This document shows positions 17,166 through 24,952 of a stretch of DNA of 64,000 nucleotides, one piece after another; within the stretch, counting starts at the first letter, position 1, and every line of letters begins with the position of its first letter. Position numbers and translations under genes: made by a program. Source of the DNA: Paractinoplanes ovalisporus (GTDB lineage: Bacteria; Actinomycetota; Actinomycetes; Mycobacteriales; Micromonosporaceae); the NCBI RefSeq assembly GCF_016834655.1, contig NZ_JAENHP010000035.1, forward strand, positions 1-64,000, given 5' to 3'. A model generated the notes under the pieces. The model did not search any database and was not told the origin of the DNA. It saw only the letters and a list, made by a program, of their open reading frames with translations.

Positions 17166-19015
17166 AGCCGCATCTCTCGACCCCGGGGCGTCGTCTCCCC
17201 CGACAAGGCCATATCCGCGCCGACGTCAGGGTACGGCTGGCCCTGCTCGCCATCTTCACATGGCTGTTGTTCGGTGCAGCCCTATCACTGTGGCTTGCTG
17301 GTCAGCTGAGTGCACTACTCAGCTGGAACCGATGGCCCGCAGTTGGTCTTGGCGACGTGCCGGGGATCTCCCTGCGCCTCGCCGCCCACTTCAACGACCC
17401 GGCCGCCGCCTGGCCTACCGACGTTCGTGCTCATTTGGGACCGGCGTTGTTGCTTTACAGCTGCTGGCTCGTCACCTTCGCCGTGCACGTGGCGGCTCCG
17501 AGCGCCGTCGCCATACATGGGGCGCGTACGCGGCTTCGTCGAGCGGGCTTCGCGACGTGGCGTGATCTGCGCCGGCTCTTATCAGCTGAGGCCGTGCTTA
17601 AGCGGGTCGACGTTGTCCGGCCCGGTCTGACCGTCAGCGACGCGGACAACCCCGCCGTCGCGTCCGCCAAGGCGCAACGCCGTACGGATCCACTCGAGGT
17701 TGCGCGCTTCCTCGGCACCGACGTCATCAGCCGCCGGCCGCTGTATCTGGTCAACGAGTACACGATGCTCGCAGCCGCCGTTCCTCGCTTCGGAGGGAAG
17801 ACCACCCGGTACGTCATCCCCGCTGTCGCCGACGCTCGCGGTGCAGTGCTGACGACCTCTACCCGCTTGGACGTCGCCGAGGTCACCTATCACCGCCGCG
17901 TACAACGTGGGCCGACGTTCATCTTCGAACCGCAGGGTGAGATCCCGGGCGTACCTCGGTTGCGGTGGTCACCGATCGAAGGCGCGCAGGACCAAATCGT
18001 CGCGATGCTGCGTGCCACCGGCCTCGCGTCTGGCTCGGGGATCGGCGACGAGAGCGTGGAGAACGGCCGGTGGTTTCGGGACCAGGCCGCAACGATTCTG
18101 CGCGGACTGCTGCACGCTGCAGCGCTCGACGACGCCGCGACTATGGTCGACGTCCTCGCCTGGAGCCAGAACCCGACAAACCCCCGCCCCGAGCGGATTC
18201 TGCGGGCGCACGGCGTGGACAACTGGGCCGACCGGCTCACCCGGCATCGGGAGACCACCGGCCGTGCCCGCGACACCATCCAATCCGTTGTCTCCGGCGC
18301 GCTGGACGCATTCAACGACCCGCGAGTCCTGAAGGCCTGCTCGCCGCCGCGCGGAACCCAGTTCAAGCCCCTGGACTGGCTGGCCGAGTCCGGCACCCTC
18401 TACCTGGTCGGCACCAGGGACGCCCAGGCACTGATCGCACCGCTGCTGGCCGCGATCTGCGAGGACCTCATCTATCACGCCAAGACGCGGGCCCTGACCA
18501 TGCCGGGCGGACGCATCGAGCCGGCCCTCTATTTCATCGGCGACGAAATCGCCAACATCGCCCCGCTTCCGTCATTGCCGAGCCTGATGAGCGAGGGCGG
18601 CGGCTCTGGCATCTCTGTCAGCGTCTTTGCTCAGAATTTGCCTCAGCTACGGGAGCGATGGGGCGACAAGGGCGGGCAGGCGATCGCCGACGCTGCCAAC
18701 GCTCGCCTGATCATCGGCGGCAGCAGCGACGTCGGATCCCTGCGTGACGCCCAAGCACTCGCTGGGCAGATCAGCGAAGTCACTTCCGGCGCCAGCTGGG
18801 GCGGCGCCCACGCCTCCATCAGCGAATCAGCCCGCCGGGAACACCTCCTCGACCTCGCCGATCTGCGGACCCTGCCCGAAGGGCGGGCCGTGGCGTTCGT
18901 CGGCAACCTGCCTCCGGTCGAGCTCGCCGTGCCGGCCTGGTGGGAACGCGCCGACGCCGACGACCTGACCGCCGGCCGTGATGCGTTTCGCCGCATGCTT
19001 GCCAAGGAATCCTGA
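17162..19015 (+). CDS. VirD4/TraG-type coupling protein
   Basis: 617 aa. Two N-terminal TM helices (LALLAIFTWLLFGAALSLWL; LLLYSCWLVTFAVHVA) precede a cytoplasmic ATPase. MLAAAVPRFGGKTTRYVIPA is the nucleotide loop, shortened and without the usual GSGKS. ALYFIGDEIANIAPLPSLPSL is Walker B. ISVSVFAQNLPQLRERWGD and ANARLIIGGSSD are classic TraG/VirD4 sensor motifs. Known role: brings the relaxase-DNA complex to the T4SS channel. The cognate relaxase is presumably the MobF protein encoded at 48.3-52.6 kb. The GTGA start overlaps VirB4 and TGATG joins it to the next gene. Confidence 0.85.
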   Translation: MKPHLSTPGRRLPRQGHIRADVRVRLALLAIFTWLLFGAALSLWLAGQLSALLSWNRWPAVGLGDVPGISLRLAAHFNDPAAAWPTDVRAHLGPALLLYSCWLVTFAVHVAAPSAVAIHGARTRLRRAGFATWRDLRRLLSAEAVLKRVDVVRPGLTVSDADNPAVASAKAQRRTDPLEVARFLGTDVISRRPLYLVNEYTMLAAAVPRFGGKTTRYVIPAVADARGAVLTTSTRLDVAEVTYHRRVQRGPTFIFEPQGEIPGVPRLRWSPIEGAQDQIVAMLRATGLASGSGIGDESVENGRWFRDQAATILRGLLHAAALDDAATMVDVLAWSQNPTNPRPERILRAHGVDNWADRLTRHRETTGRARDTIQSVVSGALDAFNDPRVLKACSPPRGTQFKPLDWLAESGTLYLVGTRDAQALIAPLLAAICEDLIYHAKTRALTMPGGRIEPALYFIGDEIANIAPLPSLPSLMSEGGGSGISVSVFAQNLPQLRERWGDKGGQAIADAANARLIIGGSSDVGSLRDAQALAGQISEVTSGASWGGAHASISESARREHLLDLADLRTLPEGRAVAFVGNLPPVELAVPAWWERADADDLTAGRDAFRRMLAKES

Positions 19016-19617
19016 TGGACACCTTCAACTTTCAGCTGCCCGACGACCCGTCACCGGACATGCTCGCTACGGCACAGCTCGGCGGCGCTGTCAGCCAGCT
19101 CGCCGCCGCGGTCGAAAGCCTTCATCAGCAGCATCTTCAGCTGCGCCGCATCGTCGAACAGGCCCACTCGACCGGCGCTTCCCGCACCGGAATGCGCGAG
19201 CTGCCGTGGCCGCTGCGCTGGCGCAACCTGAATCGGCCCGCCGCGGCACAGACGTGGGCGTGGCTGATCGACTGGGTCGGCTGGTTCGTTGACCGCTATC
19301 ACCTCACGGAGGAGATCCCGGCTTGCTGGCCGCAACATCCACCACTGGTCGATGAACTCACCGCTTTGGCTGCTGCCTGGCACAGCTGTTACGACGACAA
19401 TGCCCACCCCGACGGGCCGCTGCTGTGGCATGAACGCCTCACCCGTGCGCGCGACCGGCTCCGCGAGTGGGATGACTACAACCGGTGCCGGAACGGCACC
19501 CACTCCGCCCGACCCCGAGACCTCACATGGGCCGACGGCTGGCACGCCAGCGCCATCGAAGCGGCCAACAACGACCTGACAGGTCGTACGGAGCCTGTTG
19601 CATCGGAGCAGCCGTGA
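19015..19617 (+). CDS. DUF4913-type protein
   Basis: 200 aa, soluble. The central WPLRWRNLNRPAAAQTW, AWLIDWVGWFVDRYHLT and IPACWPQHPPLVDELTALA segments are the hallmark of the DUF4913 family common on actinobacterial plasmids and conjugative elements. The family has no established biochemical function. The N-terminus contains a helical AVSQLAAAVESLHQQ coiled-coil-like stretch. It overlaps the coupling protein (TGATG) and the next gene (GTGA), so it is probably cotranslated and linked to transfer. Confidence 0.8.
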   Translation: MDTFNFQLPDDPSPDMLATAQLGGAVSQLAAAVESLHQQHLQLRRIVEQAHSTGASRTGMRELPWPLRWRNLNRPAAAQTWAWLIDWVGWFVDRYHLTEEIPACWPQHPPLVDELTALAAAWHSCYDDNAHPDGPLLWHERLTRARDRLREWDDYNRCRNGTHSARPRDLTWADGWHASAIEAANNDLTGRTEPVASEQP

Positions 19618-19895
19618 GTCAACCAGCCGAGGTTACGACCGCACATGACTGGGATCGCCTCAACGCGCTGCTCGCTGCCCTGGTCTTCGACATCGAGGAG
19701 CTCTGGGATCAGATCACCGATTCCAACCAAGACTCCAGTGAGCAGGAGGAAGCCGTGCCCACCGACGACGCCGACATCGACTACGACTTCGATCGCGAAG
19801 CCTGGCTGGATGAAGAAAGACACCGCCCTCTCGATCTTGAGGCCGGGGGAGGGCACGACCCGGCCTTGGCAGACGCGCCAGAGCTCGACGGCTGA
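19614..19895 (+). CDS. Small acidic protein of the transfer operon
   Basis: 93 aa, strongly acidic (VFDIEELWDQ; then a Glu/Asp-rich middle TDDADIDYDFDREAW). The GTG at 19614 overlaps the DUF4913 stop and its stop overlaps the following ATG. No family recognised. Its conserved position between transfer genes suggests a small adaptor or regulator (inference). Confidence 0.7.
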   Translation: MSQPAEVTTAHDWDRLNALLAALVFDIEELWDQITDSNQDSSEQEEAVPTDDADIDYDFDREAWLDEERHRPLDLEAGGGHDPALADAPELDG

Positions 19896-20119
19896 TGGCT
19901 ACTTCCAATTCGGGTGTTGGGGGCCGGATGGAGTACCTCGATGCCTTGCGCGACATCGGCCTGCATGGCGCGGCCGCGTCGCTCGCACTCACCGAGGCCT
20001 ACACCGCCGACGGGCCTGACCAACAGCAAGCCGCGCTGAATGCACTGGCCCGTCACGTCGAAGACACAGCCGCCGCCGTCAGCCGCACGCTGGCCGACTT
20101 CAAATGCGGGGCTGTCTGA
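19895..20119 (+). CDS. Small helical protein of the transfer operon
   Basis: 74 aa, mostly helical (YLDALRDIGLHGAAASLALTEAY and RHVEDTAAAVSRTLADFKCG). The ATG at 19895 and the stop at 20119 both overlap the neighbours (TGATG). It has no TM and no signal. No family recognised; function unknown. The tight overlap on both sides is the main evidence that it is a real gene. Confidence 0.7.
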   Translation: MATSNSGVGGRMEYLDALRDIGLHGAAASLALTEAYTADGPDQQQAALNALARHVEDTAAAVSRTLADFKCGAV

Positions 20120-20586
20120 TGAACCGGAGATTTGTACTCGTTGGTGTCGTCGCTGCGCTCACGGCCGGAGGCTGCGGAGTGAGTTCCGAGAAAGAGCCGA
20201 CCCCGCCCACGACGTACACGGTCCCGGCTGAGCCGTACGGGGACAACGAGGACGGCGCACGTATAGCCCCCAGCGTGCCGGCGGCGAGGGCGGCAGTCAT
20301 CGCCGCGGTAAGGTACGTGACTGCATGGGCGCGACCTGGCCTTTCCTGGCAGACGTGGTACGACGGGGTTCGCGAGTCGGTCATCCCGCAGTACGCCCGC
20401 TTGCTTGCGGACACGAACCCGGCCAACATCCCCGCGCGAGCCGTGATTGGAGCTCCCCGTGCACTGTCGGCAACGACTACAGTCGTGATCGTCGCGATAC
20501 CGACCGACGCTGGTCCTGTTGACGTCACGGTCGTCAATCGGGACGGCCAGTGGCTGATCGCCACCGTCAGCCCAGCCTCGTCATGA
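20119..20586 (+). CDS. Lipoprotein of the transfer operon
   Basis: 155 aa. MNRRFVLVGVVAALTAGGC is a lipoprotein signal with a lipobox ending at Cys-19. A Pro/Thr-rich linker follows, then a small domain (AARAAVIAAVRYVTAWARP, WLIATVSP) resembling the NTF2-like/TcpC-type extracellular domains seen in Gram-positive conjugation lipoproteins. Likely anchored outside the membrane next to the channel. Overlaps both neighbours. Confidence 0.75.
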   Translation: MNRRFVLVGVVAALTAGGCGVSSEKEPTPPTTYTVPAEPYGDNEDGARIAPSVPAARAAVIAAVRYVTAWARPGLSWQTWYDGVRESVIPQYARLLADTNPANIPARAVIGAPRALSATTTVVIVAIPTDAGPVDVTVVNRDGQWLIATVSPASS

Positions 20587-21677
20587 AGTTTGGTGCGGCG
20601 TTTGGCTCGGCAGGCATGTTGCTGCTGGCGATGTGTGGTCTCCCGCTTGCCGCCGTGCTCGGCGACAACGCGGCTGCGGCCGTCTGCACCGCCGCTGTGC
20701 CGGGAGCGAGCATGCAAGCACGTACGCGGCAAGGGCCGGTCGGCCGTTGGCCCAGCGCCCAGGTCGACAATGCCGCGCTCATCGTCTCCGTCGGCCAGAA
20801 CGCAAAGGTTCCTGCCCGTGGTTGGGTGGTCGCGGTGGCGACGGCGATGCAGGAGTCACGGCTGACGAACCTGGGCGACCTCGGGGCCCGCAATGACCAT
20901 GACTCCCTCGGTCTGTTCCAGCAACGTCCCAGTCAAGGTTGGGGCTCACCGGCCCAGCTTCTTGATCGCGTCTATGCCAGCACCGCGTTCTACAAAGCGC
21001 TCCAGCGCGTCCGAAGCTGGGAAGCCCTACCGATCACCGTCGCCGCACAGAAGGTGCAACGCAGCGCCTACCCCGACGCGTACGCCAAGCACGAAATCGA
21101 CGCTGAACGCATCGTGGCCGCGGTGACCGGCGCCGCCTCGATCACCGAGCTGCCGAGCGCAAGCCTTGCTGACTGCGGCCCGATCGCGGCCGTCTCATCG
21201 GGCGGCTGGACCCGACCGGTCGATGCCCCAGTCGTTTCTGGTTTCCGCACCCCCGGGCGGCCAACTCACCAAGGAAACGATCTCGGCGCGGGACGCAATA
21301 CCGTCATCCGAGCAGCTGCAGCCGGCAAAGTCGTCTTCGCCGCTTGCGACGACGACACCGGCAACTGCGACATCGACGGCAGTCCGTCTACCCCGGGCTG
21401 CGGCTGGTTCGTAGAAATACTGCATGCCGGACAGATCGCCACCCGCTACTGCCACATGGTCCGTAAACCCGAGGTGTTCCTCGGGCAGCGTGTCTCCGCA
21501 GGTGAGCCGATCGGGCTGGTCGGCACCAGCGGTCACTCGTCCGGACCACACCTGCACTTCGAGGTACACATCGACGTCACGTGCGGCGCCGTTCGCTGTC
21601 GGCTGTCAAGCGCCAACGCCATCGAACCGTCCGGGTTCATGACGGCGCGTGGCGCGCCCCTGCGCGGTCGGCTATGA
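20583..21677 (+). CDS. Transglycosylase-like / M23 peptidase fusion (conjugation cell-wall hydrolase)
   Basis: 364 aa, exported (hydrophobic GMLLLAMCGLPLAAVLG near the N-terminus). Residues about 55-170 carry a lysozyme/transglycosylase-like region with AMQESRLTNL and DSLGLFQQRPSQGWG. The C-terminal half is an M23 zinc endopeptidase (THQGNDLG for the first zinc ligands, GPHLHFEVH for the HxH motif). Known role in such operons: opening peptidoglycan locally for the T4SS. The ATG at 20583 overlaps the lipoprotein stop. An inserted Cys/Asp-rich loop (DDDTGNCDIDGS) lies between the peptidase motifs. Confidence 0.85.
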   Translation: MKFGAAFGSAGMLLLAMCGLPLAAVLGDNAAAAVCTAAVPGASMQARTRQGPVGRWPSAQVDNAALIVSVGQNAKVPARGWVVAVATAMQESRLTNLGDLGARNDHDSLGLFQQRPSQGWGSPAQLLDRVYASTAFYKALQRVRSWEALPITVAAQKVQRSAYPDAYAKHEIDAERIVAAVTGAASITELPSASLADCGPIAAVSSGGWTRPVDAPVVSGFRTPGRPTHQGNDLGAGRNTVIRAAAAGKVVFAACDDDTGNCDIDGSPSTPGCGWFVEILHAGQIATRYCHMVRKPEVFLGQRVSAGEPIGLVGTSGHSSGPHLHFEVHIDVTCGAVRCRLSSANAIEPSGFMTARGAPLRGRL

Positions 21678-21787
21678 CCGCGGCCTGGCTCGGTGTCGCG
21701 GTAGCGTCCGTCGGACCGCTGCCACTACCGAACGGAGACCCGATGCATTATCGGTGTCAGGCGGGCGGCAAGGGCCGTCGTGACTAG
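21674..21787 (+). CDS. Possible 37-aa peptide
   Basis: Starts with ATGA overlapping the peptidase stop and ends 7 nt into the MarR-type gene, so it fits the overlap style of the operon. The peptide (AAWLGVAVASVGPLPLPNG at its start) is weakly hydrophobic and unrecognised. There is no independent coding evidence. Confidence 0.3.
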   Translation: MTAAWLGVAVASVGPLPLPNGDPMHYRCQAGGKGRRD

Positions 21788-22265
21788 CTACAACGGCTAT
21801 GTCTCCGGGCGTGACGGTGTACGGGAAAGAACCGTGTCATCGCCTTCTGCGCACGACTTGCTCTACCACGTTGCAGTACTCGTTCGGGCGAGTAACCACT
21901 TTCGGCGGCATCTGGAGCACGCTGTGCTGCGCGATGAACGCCTGACCTGGGCCAGCTATGACGTGCTCCAACTTGCTGCGGGTCGGCGCCCAGTCGACAG
22001 CCGCATGATTGCCGACGTCACCGGTCTGGCCAAACCCACCGTGACCCTCGCCGTCAAGGAACTCATCACACGAGGGCTGATCTGCCGTCTCCCTCGGCCC
22101 GGTGATCACCGGCGCAGCGTTCTCCAACCCACTCCCGCTGGCCTGAGGTTCACTCTGGAGCTGCGAGCTCGCATGTCAGTCGCACTGACCGAGCTGGTCG
22201 AGCATCCAGCTGGCGAGGCCCAGAACAATGCCGTTGTGGCGTTCAAACGCTGCGTCTCGCCCTGA
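21780..22265 (+). CDS. MarR-family transcriptional regulator
   Basis: 161 aa with a winged helix: helices around LTWASYDVLQLAAGRRPVDS, recognition region MIADVTGLAKPTVTLAVKELI, wing LICRLPRPGDHRRSVLQPT. This matches MarR proteins (dimers responding to small ligands or redox). The first start GTG 21780 overlaps the possible upstream peptide. A second GTG at 21834 has GGGAAAG upstream and would remove 18 residues. As last gene of the transfer operon it may control transfer or the divergent cargo (inference). Confidence 0.75.
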   Translation: MTSYNGYVSGRDGVRERTVSSPSAHDLLYHVAVLVRASNHFRRHLEHAVLRDERLTWASYDVLQLAAGRRPVDSRMIADVTGLAKPTVTLAVKELITRGLICRLPRPGDHRRSVLQPTPAGLRFTLELRARMSVALTELVEHPAGEAQNNAVVAFKRCVSP

Positions 22266-22529
22266 CTGGCTTGGTTCGCGGAGTTTGGGCACCAGATGTT
22301 CGCTACTTTCGGCACCACTTCGCCAGCACCGCTCGCCGCAATGTCCGCGAGAACCGGCACCACCTGCGGATCATGTCCACCGGGTGGGCGCCAATGACCA
22401 CCAGAATCCCGCTCACGCTGCGTGCGAGCGATCATGAATCCGCTTGGAGCGTGGACGCGCGGATCTGCCGAGATGAGTGCACCTGTGAACTGGACATAGA
22501 AATCTTCGTTGTCCTTTCCTTTCGTCAGC

Positions 22530-23858
22530 CTATTGAGCTGTCAGAATCTCGACACCGAATTCTGCGGCCCACTGCCGGATAGGTGCCTGAACATCTCGAT
22601 ACCAGTACGGAAGACGGATCCCCCCTTCGCGGGTGACTAGCATCGTTTCCGGCGTCCCGAAGTCCTGGAAAAGGCCGTTAGCGAGCCGCCAAGTTGCTGC
22701 GACTAGGCCGGGCCCGTCAACCGCCAAGTCATCGAGGTCCGCGACGGAGTCGGAAGTCACATTGCCCTCAATGAATCCACGGCCGACCGGCTCATTCGGC
22801 CATCCGACGCTAGATACCAACATCAACTTTGTTGGTGTGCGAGTCCATACGGTGGCCTGCATGTTCGCTAAGCCGCCGGCACCTGCGGTGTCGCGGGCAT
22901 GCCTGCCGAGGCGCCGTAATCCCGTGGCTATACCCATAACCAGCTGGTTACTGTCGACGAACCTTTCTTGTCGCTGGACGTCATCTCGGGAGACAGATTC
23001 GACGCTCTTGGCGAAGGCGCCGCTGCCGTCTGCGTGTAACTCGCATACTTTGTTCGTGGTGGGCTGACTGATTTCGGGCGAGCTGGTTGCGACGAGTCGA
23101 CGCCGGCGCACGGTGGACTGCATGAAGCCGCCCATCGGGATACCAAAGGCGCTGAGCTGGCGGCTCGCATTACCGAGCTGGAAAGCGTCGAACGCTGCGG
23201 TATCAATCGTCATCTCCCCGGGCATGTCAGGAACCAGTGTGATGACGACGAAAATACCTTCGCTCGCGAGCCGTGGGAGGAGTTCGGCCTCGATGGTCGC
23301 AACTCTTGCGAATTGATCGGCGAGGCCAGCGAATCGAACCCGGTACGCTTCCGCGATCTCCGCCTCGCCGAGCCAAATTTTCTCGGTGCCGACCCGCCTC
23401 GGGTAATACCTGGCACTTCCCTGCGGGGAGTAGGCGTGTGGCGCTGCGGTCGAGCGGGCAACCCAAATGATGAGGAAGCCATGGCCAGGATGTTCTGGGT
23501 CTTCAACGGGGATGACGTCGAAGGTGGGAGCTGGGTGAAGGTTGCCATATAACGTCTGGCGGAGACGCTGACGCTCGCTGTCCGAAACATCCACGGGACT
23601 GTAGCTGGCTGCGCGGGCCTGATCGTCCTCTTCAATGCCGATGACGATGACACCGCCGCCAGCGTTGGCCATCCCGCCGATGTCGCCGCACAAGTCTTTC
23701 TTACCCCTGTCCCCGGACGGGTAAGTGTCCCGCTTGAAGTCGAGGTCTGGGCTTTCACTGGCGTTCGGGATGAGACCACGAACCTGGTCGAAGGTGAGAT
23801 TCGCGTTGATAGGGCCACCGAAAAGGCTTTCGAGCCTCCGGTTACGCAGTGACTGCAT
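22530..23858 (-). CDS. AlbA_2 (Schlafen-type) domain protein
   Basis: 442 aa. The N-terminal third has the AlbA_2 signature ESPDLDFKRDTYPSGDR, DIGGMANAGGGVIVIGIEE, and the later YYPRRVGTEKIWLGEAEIAEAY. The rest is a unique C-terminal part of about 250 residues with a final WYRDVQAPIRQWAAEFGV. Known: AlbA_2 domains occur in nucleic-acid-binding proteins and in many phage-defence proteins. The ATG at 23858 is chosen because upstream residues are not family-like. Its codons are less G/C-ended than the host-like neighbours. It stands alone on its strand. Confidence 0.75.
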   Translation of the reverse strand: MQSLRNRRLESLFGGPINANLTFDQVRGLIPNASESPDLDFKRDTYPSGDRGKKDLCGDIGGMANAGGGVIVIGIEEDDQARAASYSPVDVSDSERQRLRQTLYGNLHPAPTFDVIPVEDPEHPGHGFLIIWVARSTAAPHAYSPQGSARYYPRRVGTEKIWLGEAEIAEAYRVRFAGLADQFARVATIEAELLPRLASEGIFVVITLVPDMPGEMTIDTAAFDAFQLGNASRQLSAFGIPMGGFMQSTVRRRRLVATSSPEISQPTTNKVCELHADGSGAFAKSVESVSRDDVQRQERFVDSNQLVMGIATGLRRLGRHARDTAGAGGLANMQATVWTRTPTKLMLVSSVGWPNEPVGRGFIEGNVTSDSVADLDDLAVDGPGLVAATWRLANGLFQDFGTPETMLVTREGGIRLPYWYRDVQAPIRQWAAEFGVEILTAQ

Positions 23859-24105
23859 CGGATGATGATGTACCTGCGGCCCAGGACTGCGCAAAGCCGT
23901 TCATCCCGCCGCCAAAGCGCGGGCCAGAGGGCGATACGGATGAGCTCCGGTCGTTGGCGGCCGCTCGCCCGCAGCGTCAGTTCGCAACGCCCACCAGTCC
24001 AACCGGCACCGGCCTTCGACGCGGTCCCTTGGCCTCGTCGTCTCGCAGCGACCACGCAGATCGCCAGCGGAGGGCGCTCGCGGCGGCTTGATCACGTGCA
24101 CTCTT

Positions 24106-24357
24106 CTAGCCGCCGACCGTGCGCGCCAGCCGGCGGAGATCCGTCACGCTGAGTGGTCGCCATCCGAGCGCGGTGTTCCCTGAACTGCCGAGTTCAGTGC
24201 GTTCATCGGCGCGCCGATGGCGCCATGCCCGGGCGTGATTCTCTGCGCGCGTGATCGCTAGCACGAGCAAATCTTCAAGCTTGTCAGTGTCGAGCCGGCT
24301 AACCGCGCGCCCTGACGCCGTACAGGTGAGCGTGCCGCTCTTCGGCAGCGCGTACAC
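24106..24357 (-). CDS. Hypothetical protein, possibly a recombinase remnant
   Basis: 83-aa frame from GTG 24357, overlapping nothing but lying directly behind the membrane protein on the same strand (10 bp). The stretch SGTLTCTASGRAVSRLDTD then KLEDLLVLAITRAE vaguely recalls the zinc-ribbon/coiled-coil segment of large serine recombinases, but the Cys pairs are missing. It could be a decayed integrase tail or an unrelated small protein. Confidence 0.35.
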   Translation of the reverse strand: MYALPKSGTLTCTASGRAVSRLDTDKLEDLLVLAITRAENHARAWRHRRADERTELGSSGNTALGWRPLSVTDLRRLARTVGG

Positions 24358-24367
24358 CGCCCCGCGG

Positions 24368-24859
24368 TCAGAGCGATACGGCGGTGAGGGCGATGCCGGC
24401 CACAAGCAGCAGGCCCGGCAGGAGCAGCCAGAATTGTCGGGTGCTGCCGCTCAGGCCGCGGGTCCAGCGATAGAGCGGGGTTTGCTGATGTTCGCGGTCC
24501 GAAGTCGCGAGCAGGGTGCGTATCGACCGCGGCTCCCCGGCGAAGTGTTCGTCGTCGAGGGTGGCGCGCAGCAGCATGGCCCGGCGCCGGTTGCGTTCGT
24601 GCAGTTCGGTGTACCCGGCCGCGAAGATCAGCCCGATAGCGCCGACGATCGTGATCATCGCGCACGGGATCAGGTCGGCCCGATCCACGCTGCCGTCCCG
24701 GACCACCGCCGCCACCAGGACCGAAGCGATCACGACCATGAAGTTGACAACGGTGGAGCGCAAGGTCTCGGCGTGCCGGGCGTGCGCCTGCAAGTCCGTG
24801 TACAAGCCCCACAGGAGGTCCTTGCGCAGCTTGACCGCATCCGGGACGTCTTCCGCCAT
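24368..24859 (-). CDS. Membrane protein divergent from the kinase-STAND gene
   Basis: 163 aa with three hydrophobic helices: TLRSTVVNFMVVIASVLVAA, LIPCAMITIVGAIGLIFAAG and FWLLLPGLLLVAGIALTAVS. Helices 1-2 are preceded by an amphipathic DLLWGLYTDLQAHARHAETL, a layout like small effector/SLATT-type membrane proteins. The ATG at 24859 has GGAGG five nt upstream. It is divergent from and 94 bp away from the kinase-STAND gene, which suggests shared regulation. Possibly the membrane-acting effector of that system (inference). Confidence 0.7.
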   Translation of the reverse strand: MAEDVPDAVKLRKDLLWGLYTDLQAHARHAETLRSTVVNFMVVIASVLVAAVVRDGSVDRADLIPCAMITIVGAIGLIFAAGYTELHERNRRRAMLLRATLDDEHFAGEPRSIRTLLATSDREHQQTPLYRWTRGLSGSTRQFWLLLPGLLLVAGIALTAVSL

Positions 24860-24952
24860 GCCGCCGTCCTCCACGTGCATAATCAGTCACTTCAATCGAT
24901 GGCCCGCCGTCTCTAGATTGACGGTAATTCCTCTCTGGGGAAAGGCGAGGGC

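Noticed and set aside
23322..23345. tRNA T-arm-like GTTCGATTC in the AlbA_2 gene
   Set aside because: Flanking bases do not pair into a five-bp stem and it lies inside a coding region.
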